Below, piece by piece: positions 17,700 to 26,933 of a stretch of DNA of 43,293 bases (its first letter is position 1; each line of letters starts with the position of its first letter). The DNA comes from JAQGMV01 sp035525455 (GTDB lineage: Bacteria; Pseudomonadota; Gammaproteobacteria; Burkholderiales; SG8-41): NCBI GenBank assembly GCA_035525455.1, contig DATLEF010000170.1, positions 1 to 43,293 of the forward strand, read 5' to 3'. A program made the translations under genes and the position numbers. Below the pieces are notes generated by a model. It saw only the letters and a list, made by a program, of their open reading frames with translations, was not told the origin of the DNA and searched no databases.

Positions 17700-18155
17700 T
17701 CAGACGATCGCGAAAAGCGGCTGTCCGAATTCCACCGGCTGTCCGTTCTCCACGAGTATTTCCTTGATGACGCCGTCGCGATCGCATTCGATCTCGTTCA
17801 AGAGCTTCATCGCTTCGATGATGCAAACGGTCTCGCCGGCTTTGACGGCCTGCCCGATCTCGACGAAAGGCTTGGCCTCCGGCCCGGATGAGCGATAGAA
17901 GGTGCCGACCATGGGCGACTTCACGGCGTGCGCTTCCGCTTCGGGCGGGGCGCTCGCCTCACCCGGCACGGCGGCTTCCGGCGGCGTTTGCGGCATCGGC
18001 GCGGTCACATAGGCCACTCCGGCCTGGGGTACGCCCTGCGCGCCGGCAACGCCGCGGCTGATCCGTACTTTTTCCTCGCCTTCCGTGATCTCGAGCTCGG
18101 CTATGCCTGACTGCTGCACCAGATCGATCAACGTCTTCAGCTTGCGCAAGTCCAT
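17700..18155 (-). CDS. accB: Acetyl-CoA carboxylase, biotin carboxyl carrier protein
   Basis: Carries biotin between AccC and the carboxyltransferase AccAD. The protein is 151 residues, with an N-terminal helical segment (MDLRKLKTLIDLVQQSG), a Pro/Ala-rich flexible linker at about 52-76, and a biotinyl domain. Biotin attaches to Lys117 in EAMKLLNEIE. The ATG at 18155 is 4 bases after the aroQ stop; the longer frame from 18224 overlaps aroQ and is not protein-like. Confidence 0.96.
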   Translation of the reverse strand: MDLRKLKTLIDLVQQSGIAELEITEGEEKVRISRGVAGAQGVPQAGVAYVTAPMPQTPPEAAVPGEASAPPEAEAHAVKSPMVGTFYRSSGPEAKPFVEIGQAVKAGETVCIIEAMKLLNEIECDRDGVIKEILVENGQPVEFGQPLFAIV

Positions 18156-18159
18156 GATT

Positions 18160-18600
18160 TCAATCCTTGGCGTAATCGAGGGCATAGCCCAGGGCGAGGC
18201 CGTAGCCGGGGGCCCCAAGCCCACTCACCACGCCGAGCGCCAGATCGCTCAAGTAAGAGCGATGCCGGAACGGTTCCCGCGCGTGAATATTGGTGAGGTG
18301 GATCTCGATGAAAGGAAGGCCGGCGGCCGCCAGCGCATCGCGGAGCGCGACGCTGGTGTGCGTATATGCCGCCGGGTTGATCAGCACGAAATCGATGCCT
18401 TCGGTGCGGGCCGTCTGCAGTCGCTCCACCAGCGCCGATTCGGAATTGCTCTGGAAGAATGTCAATGCACCGCGGCCGCGCGCCTGCTCGCTCAAGTCCC
18501 GCGCGATCGCCTGAAGCGTCACGGTGCCGTAACGCTCCGGCTCACGGGTACCGAGAAGATTGAGATTGGGTCCATTCACGATCAGGATATTTTTTGCCAT
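18160..18600 (-). CDS. aroQ: 3-dehydroquinate dehydratase, type II
   Basis: Dehydrates 3-dehydroquinate to 3-dehydroshikimate in aromatic amino acid synthesis. The 146-residue length and motifs are typical of type II enzymes: NGPNLNLLGTREPERYG (residues 9-25, with the catalytic Arg and Tyr), INPAAYTHTSVALRD, and EIHLTNIHAREPFRHRS. It leads the aroQ-accB-accC series, an arrangement common in proteobacteria. The 252 bases between it and tlpA must hold the operon promoter. TATACT at 18711-18716 (minus) is a possible -10 but has no -35 partner. Confidence 0.96.
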   Translation of the reverse strand: MAKNILIVNGPNLNLLGTREPERYGTVTLQAIARDLSEQARGRGALTFFQSNSESALVERLQTARTEGIDFVLINPAAYTHTSVALRDALAAAGLPFIEIHLTNIHAREPFRHRSYLSDLALGVVSGLGAPGYGLALGYALDYAKD

Positions 18601-18852
18601 AGCACTCCTGTCGCGGGCGGATGCCCTTATAGGCTCCTGGCACGAACACCTGAGCCGCGGCGAAGTTTGCAGTAAATAGCGCGAAGTTGTCTAGTGTTTG
18701 GCGAAATTCGAGTATATTCAAGCGCTTCGACAGACTTATTCTGACACGCCTCGAGTGCAAGATCAGGCGCTGGGCGCGATGGGCTGGCGGCTGTCGCCGC
18801 CGCTGCGGCTTTCCTCGAATTTATGCCGGTTTGCGGCGCGTAAGCAGGGAAT

Positions 18853-19392
18853 CTACAGAAGCGAGGCGATCAGCGGCTCGATCTGGGCCTCCTTCGCGGC
18901 GCCTGTTTCCGTCCGGGCAATTTTTCCATCGCGGGTCACGACGACAGTGAACGGCAGCACGCCTGCGCGATTGCCAAGGCTCCGAGTGAGCTCTATTCCG
19001 GCAGCACCGCTGATCAGCACGGGGAAATTCATTCTGAGCTCGGCAGCATACGGCGCGACCTTGCCTGCATCGTCGATCGCGATGCCCACGAACTGCAGGC
19101 CCCGCGCACGGTACTTCTCCTGGAGCCTTACGAACATTGGAATCTCTTCGCGGCAAGGCGCGCACCACGTGGCCCAGAAGTTGACAACGACGACTTTGCC
19201 CCGCCACTGCTCGATCGCCTGCGCCTCACCTTTGAGATCGGGAAAGGCAGCACTCATGAGCGCGCGTAAAGCCTCGTTTGCGGTTTGCTGGTGCGGTTGC
19301 GGCGTGGTGCGCCAGGCGTTGTAGGCGAAACCGGCAGCCGCGGCGGCAAACGCAACCAGCGCCACCAGCAGCAACTCGCGCCGGCGGCTCAA
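18853..19392 (-). CDS. TlpA-like thioredoxin-fold protein
   Basis: A membrane-anchored periplasmic thiol-disulfide protein of 179 residues. An N-terminal membrane segment (about 7-24) precedes the redox motif WCAPC (76-80) in NFWATWCAPCREEIP. A cis-Pro loop appears as GVLPFTVVV. CAPC proteins of this type (TlpA/ResA/CcmG) usually act as reductants for apocytochrome c or other periplasmic substrates. The start is a TTG overlapping the dsbD stop as TTGA, so translation depends on dsbD. DsbD is the natural electron donor for such proteins, and the pairing supports that role. No ATG lies within the first 40 codons. Confidence 0.88.
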   Translation of the reverse strand: MSRRRELLLVALVAFAAAAAGFAYNAWRTTPQPHQQTANEALRALMSAAFPDLKGEAQAIEQWRGKVVVVNFWATWCAPCREEIPMFVRLQEKYRARGLQFVGIAIDDAGKVAPYAAELRMNFPVLISGAAGIELTRSLGNRAGVLPFTVVVTRDGKIARTETGAAKEAQIEPLIASLL

Positions 19393-21176
19393 CGCCCAAG
19401 CGCCTGATCGAGCACTGCGGCAAAACGCTCTGCGCTCTGGAAGCCGATCACCCGCAGGCTGGGGACTTCGCGGCCTTCGCGGTCGAAAAAAATGATGCCG
19501 GGCGGGCCGAAAAGACGAAAGCGTTGGAGCAGCGCCCGGTGCTCGGGTGCGTTGGACGTGACATCGGCCTGCAGTTTCACCACGTCCGCCAGGCGCTGTT
19601 GTACCTTGGCGTCGGTAAAGGTGTAACGCTCCATTTCTTTGCAGGAGACGCACCAGTCGGCGTAAAAATCGAGCATCACGGGCCGGCCGCCGGCCGCCGC
19701 AAGCGTCCGGTCGAGCTCGACCGAGGAGTTGATGCGCGTAAACGCGACAGGCGGGGAAGCCGGCGTGGAAACAGCACCGCGCAGGCCGTTCAGCGGCTGC
19801 AGGACATCGCGACTGCCTGACAGGGCACCGACAAGGAAAGCGATGCCCGCAACCAGCGCCAGGATGCCGACGGCTTTGGCAAAGCGATCGAACCCGCGCG
19901 CAACCGGCGGCAACGGATCGGTCGCGCGCAGGTAGACCCCGGTGATGACGAGCAACACCGCCCACGCAGCCATTTCGATGGCGGCGCTGAGCAGAGGCGA
20001 AACGAGATATATGGCAACGCCAATCAGGAGCACGCCGAAGAAGCGGTTGACCTTTTCCATCCAGGGCCCGGCTTTGGGCAGCAGCGCGCCCGCCGATGCG
20101 CCGACGACGAGGAGCGGCACGCCCATGCCGATTGCCATCGCGAAGAGCGCGGAGCCGCCCAGCACGACGTCGCGGCTCTGACTGATATAGAGCAGCGCGC
20201 CCGCGAGCGGCGCTGCAACGCACGGCCCCACGATCAGGGCGGACAACACACCCATGCCGAAAACGCCGGCGAAATGCCCGCCATGCAGACGATTCGTCGC
20301 AGCCGCGACCCGCGTTTGCAGCGCGGCCGGCAGCTGCAGCTCATAGAAACCGAACATCGCGCCGGCGAGGGCAACGAATATCGCGGCAAAAGTGCCGAGC
20401 ACCCACGCATTCTGGAGCGCGCCCGAGAGCATCGCGCCCGAGAGCCCGGCTAGAACGCCGCCGATCGCGTAGGTGATCGCCATACCGATCACGTAGGCGA
20501 GAGACAGGAAAAACCCGTGAGTGCGCGTGAGATGCGCCCCGCGCCCCGCGATGACGCCCGAGAGGATCGGGATCATGGGCAACATGCACGGGGTGAAAGC
20601 GAGCAGCAGACCGAAACCGAAGAAGCTCGCGATGAGGAGCGTCAGGTCCCCATGAAAGAGTCGCGCTATGGCGCTGTCGTCCGCGCCGCCGGAGCTCGAG
20701 TTGAAAAAACTTTCGGACCGACTCCCGGTCGGCGCCGCAGAAGCGCCCGCAGCGGCGCTCACGAAACTTACCTGCGCGCGCTGCTCGTGCGGAACGTAGC
20801 AAACGCCGGCGTCGGCACAGCCCTGCGATGTCGCCATCAGCGTGGCGCTGTCGCCTGCGCGCGCGTTACGTACGGCCAAGCGTATGCGCAACTCCCCGCG
20901 GTAGGTTTCGACGTCGCCGAAAAATTCGTCTTTCTTGAGCTTGCCCGGAGGCAGCTCGGGCGGGGCCAACTCCAGCGTCGCCGGCTGCAGCACGAAACGG
21001 AACTTGTCGCGATAGAGATAGTAACCGCGCGCGACCTGATACTGAACTTCGATCGTGTCCGGACCGACCGCGCGCGCGCTGAAACGGAACGCCTCGTCCG
21101 GTTCGAGCAGATCGTCGGGCGCCGCGAGCACGGGCCCGCAGAAAAACAGTAGGAGAAGCGCGAATGTGCGCAGCAT
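19389..21176 (-). CDS. dsbD: Thiol:disulfide interchange protein DsbD
   Basis: Carries electrons from cytoplasmic thioredoxin across the inner membrane to periplasmic thiol proteins. The 595-residue protein has a signal peptide (1-18), an N-terminal nDsbD domain with the redox pair in CADAGVC, a multi-helix membrane domain with the paired cysteines in TPCMLPMIP (about 197) and VGPCVAAPL (about 317), and a C-terminal thioredoxin-like domain with CVSC (about 508-511). All three cysteine pairs are therefore present. It follows cutA by 18 bases, the classic cutA-dsbD order, and is coupled to the TlpA-like gene. Confidence 0.95.
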   Translation of the reverse strand: MLRTFALLLLFFCGPVLAAPDDLLEPDEAFRFSARAVGPDTIEVQYQVARGYYLYRDKFRFVLQPATLELAPPELPPGKLKKDEFFGDVETYRGELRIRLAVRNARAGDSATLMATSQGCADAGVCYVPHEQRAQVSFVSAAAGASAAPTGSRSESFFNSSSGGADDSAIARLFHGDLTLLIASFFGFGLLLAFTPCMLPMIPILSGVIAGRGAHLTRTHGFFLSLAYVIGMAITYAIGGVLAGLSGAMLSGALQNAWVLGTFAAIFVALAGAMFGFYELQLPAALQTRVAAATNRLHGGHFAGVFGMGVLSALIVGPCVAAPLAGALLYISQSRDVVLGGSALFAMAIGMGVPLLVVGASAGALLPKAGPWMEKVNRFFGVLLIGVAIYLVSPLLSAAIEMAAWAVLLVITGVYLRATDPLPPVARGFDRFAKAVGILALVAGIAFLVGALSGSRDVLQPLNGLRGAVSTPASPPVAFTRINSSVELDRTLAAAGGRPVMLDFYADWCVSCKEMERYTFTDAKVQQRLADVVKLQADVTSNAPEHRALLQRFRLFGPPGIIFFDREGREVPSLRVIGFQSAERFAAVLDQALGR

Positions 21177-21194
21177 CAGGTAAGAGTCTTTTCT

Positions 21195-21536
21195 CTAGCC
21201 AATGGCAATCGCAGTCTCTTCTGCGACCCATCCGAGATAGTCGGCCAGGCCCTGCACGACTGGGACCGCGATGATCTCGGGGACTTCGTAGGGGTGGAGG
21301 CTGCGAATCGCCGCTTCGAGCTCGGCGTAGCGGCCCGCACGCGTCTTGATGAGCAGCGGCACTTCCTCGGCGTGCTCCAGGTTGTCCTGCCAGCGGTATA
21401 CCGACGTGCAACCGGAGAGTATGTTTACGCACGCGGCAAGGCGTTTCTCGACGAGCGCGCGCGCGAGCTTCAATGCGGCCTCACGCTCGGGCAGAGTAGT
21501 CAGGACCAGCAGCGTTTCGCTTTCAGCGCCTTCCAT
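21195..21536 (-). CDS. cutA: Divalent-cation tolerance protein CutA
   Basis: A 113-residue member of the trimeric CutA1 family, linked genetically to copper tolerance, with no firmly settled biochemical activity. Conserved elements include ERLA-like KRLAACVNIL, SVYRWQ, EVPLLIKTRAGRY and HPYEVPEIIAVPV. The ATG at 21536 has GGAAGAG upstream; in-frame codons to 21614 are not conserved. It is the first gene of cutA-dsbD-tlpA. The 233 bases to the divergent reductase gene presumably hold both promoters, but I could not identify them with confidence. Confidence 0.93.
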   Translation of the reverse strand: MEGAESETLLVLTTLPEREAALKLARALVEKRLAACVNILSGCTSVYRWQDNLEHAEEVPLLIKTRAGRYAELEAAIRSLHPYEVPEIIAVPVVQGLADYLGWVAEETAIAIG

Positions 21537-21769
21537 AGTGCTCTTCCCCGAGGTTTCCTGCCCGCTTGTCGCGCATTCGGGCCACGTTGCGTCGACGACA
21601 TCGTGCGGCCGCAACCAACATAGACGCCGGCCGTGCTGATCTCTTGCAAAGTGCTGTGCTACGCTGTAGCGCGCGTGAGAGGCGGCATGCGCGAGGTCGC
21701 GCCCGCAGCCGATGATCAGCGACTTGCCGCATACCGCGATTTTAGCCCAACCCGCAAATCGAGCCTTCG

Positions 21770-22792
21770 ATGCCTTACCGCGTAACGATCAAGCCGAGCA
21801 ATCACACGTTCGAGGCGCAAAGCGACGACACGGTGCTCGAGGCCGCGCTGCGCGAAGGATTCGTGCTTCCGTACAGCTGCCGCAACGGCGCGTGCGGCAC
21901 GTGCAAAGGCAAAATTCTCGAAGGCGCCGTCGATTACGGCACCTATCAGGAAGAGACTCTGTCTGAAAGCGACAAGCAACGGGGACTCGCCCTGTTCTGC
22001 CAGGCAAAAGCGCTTTCCGATCTCACGATCGAGTGCCGCGAAATCAGCGCGGTCAAAGATATCCCCGTCAGAACGCTGCCGTGCCGCGTGCAGGCCATGG
22101 ACAGGGTGGCGCCCGACGTGATGCGGCTCAAGTTGAAGCTCCCGGCGAACGAGCGGCTGCAGTTTCTCGCAGGCCAGTATCTCGACATTCTCATGCGAGG
22201 CGGTATGCGACGGAGCCTCTCGATGGCAAATCCGCCCCACGACGACGCGCTGATCGAGCTGCACTTGCGCAATTACGGCGGACCTTTCAGCGACTACGTA
22301 TTCAACAAGATGAAAGAGAAGGAGATCCTGCGCTTCGAAGGTCCGCTCGGGACGTTCTTCATGCGCGAGGACAGCGTAAAGCCGATCATCCTGCTCGCGA
22401 GCGGAACGGGCTTCGCGCCGATCAAGGCGATGATCGAGCATGCGCTCCACAAAGGCACGCCGCGGCAGATGACGCTCTACTGGGGCGGCCGGCGCCGTGG
22501 CGATCTCTACCTGAACGAGCTCGCGGAGCGCTGGCAGACCGAGCAGGGCATCCGCTATGTACCCGTACTTTCGGAGGCGCAGCCCGATGATCAGTGGACC
22601 GGGCGCACCGGTTTCGTTCATCGTGCCGTCATGGAGGACTTTCCCGACCTGAGCGGTTACCAGGTGTACGCCTGCGGAGTACCGGTGATGGTGGAGGCCG
22701 CGCACAAGGATTTCACGCACGATTGCGGCCTGCCGGAAGAAGAGTTCTACTCCGACGCGTTCACGCCGGCCGTACCCCCGCCGAAGCCGTAA
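21770..22792 (+). CDS. 2Fe-2S flavoprotein reductase, CDP-6-deoxyglucoseen reductase-like
   Basis: A 340-residue electron-transfer protein with an N-terminal plant-type ferredoxin domain. The four cluster cysteines are Cys37, Cys42, Cys45 and Cys77 in SCRNGACGTC and LFCQAK. A ferredoxin-NADP reductase-type FAD domain follows (MRRSLSMANPP, the RxxS flavin-binding motif), then an NAD domain (LLASGTGFAPIKAMIEH and YACGVPVMV). This layout is shared by AscD-like CDP-6-deoxy-delta-3,4-glucoseen reductases, phenol-hydroxylase reductases and Vmo-type reductases. No oxygenase or deoxysugar gene is adjacent, so the electron acceptor is unknown. Its 3' end overlaps hemY by 32 bases. Confidence 0.87.
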   Translation: MPYRVTIKPSNHTFEAQSDDTVLEAALREGFVLPYSCRNGACGTCKGKILEGAVDYGTYQEETLSESDKQRGLALFCQAKALSDLTIECREISAVKDIPVRTLPCRVQAMDRVAPDVMRLKLKLPANERLQFLAGQYLDILMRGGMRRSLSMANPPHDDALIELHLRNYGGPFSDYVFNKMKEKEILRFEGPLGTFFMREDSVKPIILLASGTGFAPIKAMIEHALHKGTPRQMTLYWGGRRRGDLYLNELAERWQTEQGIRYVPVLSEAQPDDQWTGRTGFVHRAVMEDFPDLSGYQVYACGVPVMVEAAHKDFTHDCGLPEEEFYSDAFTPAVPPPKP

Positions 22793-23987
22793 TCGGCTGC
22801 GCATCGGGCGCCTGTCCAAGCTGAGCCAGCGCGAGCTTCAGGCTCTCGCGATAATGACGGCGCGCCGCGTCGGCATTGTTCAATCTGTCGTTGAGCTGCC
22901 CGAGCTCGAGATGCGCAGTGTGCGTTGGCTCCACGGACACACTCGCTTCCAGATAGCTTTGCGCTTTACCCCAGAGTCCCTCGCGTGCGCAGAGCTTGCC
23001 GAGCGCAAGCAGTAACGGCGCATCGTCGGGATGACGGTCGAGCCAGCGTTCCGCCCGCTCGATCTGCCGCACCGTATCGCTGCCAGCACAGCCGGCATAC
23101 AACGCGACGAGCCGGCTGTCCCACGCCTGGTCGAGACTGTCCTCGACGATGCGCTGCGCGTAGTCGCAGCGCCCGAGCACGACATAGCATTGCGCCGCCG
23201 CGGCCGCGATCGGGGTCTCGCGCTTTTCGTCGTCGGAGAGTTTTTTCCAGGCTTCATCGAGCGCATGCGCATCGTGACCTTTGCGTTTGAGATCCTCCGC
23301 AATGGCATGCGTGCGGAGCTTCGCCGCCTGGTCCGCATCGAACACGGCGCGCCGTTCGAGCTCGTCGACGAGTGTTACGACCGGGGCCCACTGGCGCATC
23401 TGCTGGCGCGCGCGCAGCTCGAGCTTGAGCGCGGCAGTGTGCTTGCGCGGCAATGCGCGCAGAAGCTCCAGCGCATCGCGCCCTCGCCGCTGATCGAGCA
23501 GAAGCTCGGCTTCGGTAACGATGCGCAGCGCATCCTCTTCCGGCGCGTCGCGGGCGACCCGCTCAAGGTACGCGTCGCGCCGCTCGTGAGCGCGCAGCTC
23601 GTGCGCCGCGCGCGCGGCGAGCACGAGACTCAGCCGTTCGTGTTCGCCGAGATCGATCGAACGCAATGCCGATTGTTCGGCCTTGGCATAGCGGCCTTCG
23701 AAGTAGGCTTCGAGCGCGGCCAGCAGCGCGGACTGGGCGTTCTCGCGGCGCCGCGCGAGCCGGTACTGCCTGACGCGCGCCGGGATCAACACGGCGCTGG
23801 TGACCAACCGGATCACGCTGTAGAGCACGATGAACGCGGCAGCGAGGAGCACGAAAAGGAGGTTCAGCGAAACCTCAACGCGATAGGGCGGCAGCACGAC
23901 CAGGACGTAGCCGTCGTTATAACGCGCCGCGACGACCAGCCCGACCGCGAGCGCGATGAGCGCGATGATCCAGAAAAGCGTTTTCAC
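22761..23987 (-). CDS. hemY: HemY, TPR-rich inner-membrane protein of the hem cluster
   Basis: A 408-residue protein with two N-terminal membrane segments (about 4-21 and 41-62) and a cytoplasmic helical-repeat region made of TPR-like units (for example ALRSIDLGEHERLSLVLAARAAHEL and LELGQLNDRLNNADAARRHY). This is proteobacterial HemY, associated with haem synthesis; it is not the Bacillus protoporphyrinogen oxidase of the same name. The start ATG overlaps the hemX stop (ATGA). Its 3' end overlaps the convergent 2Fe-2S reductase gene. Confidence 0.9.
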   Translation of the reverse strand: MKTLFWIIALIALAVGLVVAARYNDGYVLVVLPPYRVEVSLNLLFVLLAAAFIVLYSVIRLVTSAVLIPARVRQYRLARRRENAQSALLAALEAYFEGRYAKAEQSALRSIDLGEHERLSLVLAARAAHELRAHERRDAYLERVARDAPEEDALRIVTEAELLLDQRRGRDALELLRALPRKHTAALKLELRARQQMRQWAPVVTLVDELERRAVFDADQAAKLRTHAIAEDLKRKGHDAHALDEAWKKLSDDEKRETPIAAAAAQCYVVLGRCDYAQRIVEDSLDQAWDSRLVALYAGCAGSDTVRQIERAERWLDRHPDDAPLLLALGKLCAREGLWGKAQSYLEASVSVEPTHTAHLELGQLNDRLNNADAARRHYRESLKLALAQLGQAPDAQPITASAGVRPA

Positions 23988-25045
23988 CGCGCCGGGCGCT
24001 CGCGCGCGATGCGGAGGTTGCGCAGCGCGTCGAGCGTCGCTGCGATATCGGGCAGCTCGATGCTGATATCGCTATCGTGCAGGTTGCGCAGAGTCGACAG
24101 CGCGTTCCCGACCGACTTCTCGCGCGTATCGTAATATCGGGTCAGCCAGTCGCGCGCAGCCTTGAGGTCCGCCTTGTAGCTCGCCTGATCGCGCGAAAGC
24201 AGCGCCAGCCTCGCGCCCAGCAGCCTCAGTTTCAGGTTTTCTCGCAGAAAGAACGCCTGCGACGGCGCCAGCAGCGGCACCTCCGGCCGATCCATGTTCT
24301 GCACGCGAACGAGCTGCTTCAGCTCGTTCCACGCTTCGCGCGCGAAGCGCTGCCACGCATTCGGTTCGGTGTCGCGCGCGCCCGCGACCGGCGGCGCCGG
24401 CGGCCGCATTTCCATTGCGAGCGGCAGGGTGTCGACCGCTGCGATGACGTTGTCGAGACGGAGGCTCGCGCCGACCGTATCGACGTGAGGGACCGCCTTC
24501 AACCGTTCGATATCGCGGGTGAGGGCCTTGCGCAGTGGAGTGAGCTGCGGCCGCTCCATGCGCTGCAGACGCGCGTCGGCATTCTGCAATGCGATCAACG
24601 CCGCCTTGACGTTGCCGGCGAGCTGCAATTGCTGGCTTGCAATGAGCAAGGACTGCTCGATTTCCGCAAATGCCCATTCGTCGCGATTGCGCGAAAGCTC
24701 CTGATACAGCGCTTCCAGCGCGATCTGCTGGCTTTGCGATTCCGCGACGCGGCTTTCCAGAACGCCCAGCTTCACTTGCGCTTCGGTGCTCGCTTCGCGC
24801 GATTGATCGGCGATGACGCGGCTCGCTTTATTCAGCGTGTCCGCATCCGACAGCTTCTTCGCGACTTCCTGGCGCAGCGCGTCGACTTGACGGTGGCTGT
24901 CGAACCATTGCCAGCAGAGGAGCAGCAGCGCAAGCACGGCGAGCGTGAGCGCGGCGAAGCTCCACGCACGATCCCTGGATGCAGCAGCCGGCGCAGGCGC
25001 CGCAGGAGCGCCGGGCGGAGTCTCGTCTGGAGTGACCTCGTTCAT
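23984..25045 (-). CDS. hemX: HemX, membrane protein of the hem cluster
   Basis: A 353-residue protein. A short Pro/Ala-rich cytoplasmic N-terminus (to about 24) is followed by one membrane segment (WSFAALTLAVLALLLLCWQWF) and a long helical, coiled-coil-prone periplasmic region rich in Gln, Arg and Ala. Databases sometimes call such proteins uroporphyrinogen-III C-methyltransferase, but no SAM-binding motif is visible, so I regard that name as misleading. It is thought to support haem synthesis as a scaffold with HemY. It follows hemD by 49 bases and is coupled to hemY. Confidence 0.9.
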   Translation of the reverse strand: MNEVTPDETPPGAPAAPAPAAASRDRAWSFAALTLAVLALLLLCWQWFDSHRQVDALRQEVAKKLSDADTLNKASRVIADQSREASTEAQVKLGVLESRVAESQSQQIALEALYQELSRNRDEWAFAEIEQSLLIASQQLQLAGNVKAALIALQNADARLQRMERPQLTPLRKALTRDIERLKAVPHVDTVGASLRLDNVIAAVDTLPLAMEMRPPAPPVAGARDTEPNAWQRFAREAWNELKQLVRVQNMDRPEVPLLAPSQAFFLRENLKLRLLGARLALLSRDQASYKADLKAARDWLTRYYDTREKSVGNALSTLRNLHDSDISIELPDIAATLDALRNLRIARERPAR

Positions 25046-25094
25046 GGCCGATAGAGTATGCGAGCAAGGCCGGGGCGCGGCAACCTGACCACGG

Positions 25095-25877
25095 TCAGCC
25101 CGCGGCTGCGAAGTGCTGTACGAGGGTGGTTACGATACCTGCGTCCAGCGGCTGCGCGAGCACGACCGAATGGAGTCCGAGCTCGCGTGCGGTCGCTGCG
25201 ATCCGCGGGTGGGGTACGAAGAGCGGAGTCGGCTCGAGAAAGTGGCGCCCCGCCGCACCCAGCATGCCATGAAGATTGCGCAGCCCTTCGCTGCTCGTGG
25301 CGACGACCGCGTGGACTTTTCCCCGCCGCCACGCATCCAGTAAGGGTCCCGTATCGCGATCGGGCTTCACGCGCCGATAACATTGCGCATACTCGACGGC
25401 CGCGCCGCGCGCGGCCAGCGTGTCGCCAAGCAGAGCGCGACCGCCTTCGCCGCGGAAGATGACGATGTGCTTGCCCTTTGCGGCCGCGAGCTCGGGGAGC
25501 TCGAGCAGCGCTTCGCTGTCGAAGCGCTCCGCTGGAACGATGACCGAACCAACGCCATGCCGCTTGAGCTCGCGTGCGGTCCCGCCGCCGATCGCCAGGA
25601 CCTTGAGCGAGCGCGGTAGTTGAGCTCTTGCGCGTATTGCGCTCATGCCCTTTGCGGCTGCGTTGGGGCTCACGAAAATCGCGATGTCGAATGTGTGCAT
25701 CCGATCGATCAGCGCGTGAAGCCGCGTGGGGTCCGCGATGTCCAGGATCTCGGTCGCAGGGAACGAAATGGGCCAGCCGCCCCGGTCGCGTATGAGCTCA
25801 ACCAACGCCTGCGCCTGCGCGGCGGGACGCGTGATGACGATGCCGAGCCCTTCGAGCGGTAACTTTTCTGCGATCAC
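25095..25877 (-). CDS. hemD: Uroporphyrinogen-III synthase
   Basis: Closes and inverts ring D of hydroxymethylbilane to make uroporphyrinogen III. The 260-residue protein has the poorly conserved but recognisable pattern of HemD: GLGIVITRPAAQAQALVELI at the start, AIFVSPNAAAKGM, a KVLAIGGGTARELKRHG segment, and a second half with AVVATSSEGLRNLHGML. It follows hemC by 25 bases and precedes hemX, which supports the call despite low motif content. Confidence 0.92.
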   Translation of the reverse strand: MIAEKLPLEGLGIVITRPAAQAQALVELIRDRGGWPISFPATEILDIADPTRLHALIDRMHTFDIAIFVSPNAAAKGMSAIRARAQLPRSLKVLAIGGGTARELKRHGVGSVIVPAERFDSEALLELPELAAAKGKHIVIFRGEGGRALLGDTLAARGAAVEYAQCYRRVKPDRDTGPLLDAWRRGKVHAVVATSSEGLRNLHGMLGAAGRHFLEPTPLFVPHPRIAATARELGLHSVVLAQPLDAGIVTTLVQHFAAAG

Positions 25878-25902
25878 GAAAAAACGCCGCTGACGCTGCG
25901 GC

Positions 25903-26862
25903 TCATGCGCCGGAAGGCTGCTCGAGCGCCGCGAGTATCTCGTCCGCGCCGGCTTTCCTCAACTGCTGAGCGAGCTCGATGCCGAGTTCTTCCGCGCGTA
26001 CCGCTTCGCCTTCGAGGCCCGCGCGCGCAACCGAGGAGCCGTCGGGCGCACCGACATAGCCGCGCAGCCGCATGCGGCCGCCTGCGAGCTCGCCATAAGC
26101 TGCAAGTGGAACATTGCACGAGCCTGCGAGTGTGCGTGCGACTGCGCGCTCGGCGCGCACGCAGAGCGCGGTAGGCGCGTGATCGAGCGGGGCGAGAAGC
26201 CGCATCACGTCTTCGCGATCAGCGCGGCATTCGATGCCGAGCGCGCCCTGGCCTGCCGCAGGCAGGCTCTCGTCGGTGGTGAGGAGCTTCGTGATCCGGT
26301 CATCGAGACCCAGGCGCTTCAATCCCGCGGCGGCGAGAATGATGGCGTCATACTGCTTTTCGTCCAGTTTGAGAAGCCGCGTAGGGACGTTGCCGCGCAG
26401 CGGCAGAATATCGAGATGGGAGCAGCGTGCGCGAAGCTGACTCTCGCGCCGCAGGCTGGACGTGCCTACGCGCGCGCCGCGCGGCAGCGCGTCGGTATTG
26501 GCAAAACTGTTCGAAACGAATGCATCGCGCGGATCGGCGCGCTCCGGAATCGCTGCCAGGACGTGTCCCTGGAGGAGCTCCATGGGAACATCTTTCATCG
26601 AGTGCACGGCGATATCGGCGTCGCCGCGCGCGAGCGCGTCTTCCAGCTCCTTCACGAAAAGACCCTTACCGCCGATTTTCGCGAGCGAAGTGGCGAGCTC
26701 GCGATCGCCTGCGGTGCTCATGCCGTTGATTTCGATTTGCAGCGAGGGATACAGCGCTTGCAATCGCGCTTCGATATGGCGCGCCTGCCACATCGCAAGC
26801 GCCGACTCGCGCGTCGCGATCACGAGCCGCTGCGGCAACCCGGCTTCAGTGAGTGACGACAT
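25903..26862 (-). CDS. hemC: Hydroxymethylbilane synthase (porphobilinogen deaminase)
   Basis: Polymerises four porphobilinogen units. The 319-residue product has IATRESALAMWQA near the start, the catalytic Asp in GDADIAVHSMKDVP (about 80-93), the substrate-binding RVGTSSLRR, and the dipyrromethane cofactor Cys249 in LAGSCNVPLAAY. The start ATG at 26862 lies 71 bases after algR; a promoter-like extended -10 is present in that gap, so hemCDXY may be transcribed independently of algZR. Confidence 0.96.
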   Translation of the reverse strand: MSSLTEAGLPQRLVIATRESALAMWQARHIEARLQALYPSLQIEINGMSTAGDRELATSLAKIGGKGLFVKELEDALARGDADIAVHSMKDVPMELLQGHVLAAIPERADPRDAFVSNSFANTDALPRGARVGTSSLRRESQLRARCSHLDILPLRGNVPTRLLKLDEKQYDAIILAAAGLKRLGLDDRITKLLTTDESLPAAGQGALGIECRADREDVMRLLAPLDHAPTALCVRAERAVARTLAGSCNVPLAAYGELAGGRMRLRGYVGAPDGSSVARAGLEGEAVRAEELGIELAQQLRKAGADEILAALEQPSGA

Positions 26863-26895
26863 ACGGGAGTGTGCAGGAAGGAAAATTTCTGCGCT

Positions 26896-26904
26896 ATTTT
26901 ATCA
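26896..26904 (-). promoter_or_regulatory. Candidate hemC promoter, extended -10
   Basis: TGATAAAAT on the minus strand: TGn extension plus TAAAAT, 5 of 6 matches. It lies between the algR stop and the hemC start, with a predicted leader of about 27 bases. There is no clear -35. Confidence 0.4.
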
Positions 26905-26933
26905 TGAGGGGTAGTGCGGACGGCACGAGGATC

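Noticed and set aside
16094..17767. A 557-codon open frame on the plus strand opposite prmA and accC
   Set aside because: It is antisense to two well-supported genes, and its translation is Arg/His/Asp-rich with no recognisable domain, as expected from the complement of high-GC coding sequence.
18711..18739. TATACT as the promoter of the aroQ operon
   Set aside because: The -10 is acceptable, but the hexamer 17 bases upstream (ATAAGT) does not resemble a -35 and there is no TGn extension, so it was not listed as a feature.
18786..18801. GGCGGC-TGTC-GCCGCC hairpin downstream of the TlpA-like gene as a terminator
   Set aside because: A 6-bp GC stem without a T-run; common by chance at this base composition.
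23984..25045. HemX as a uroporphyrinogen-III methyltransferase
   Set aside because: No SAM-binding motif; one membrane segment and a long helical region fit the HemX scaffold-type protein instead.
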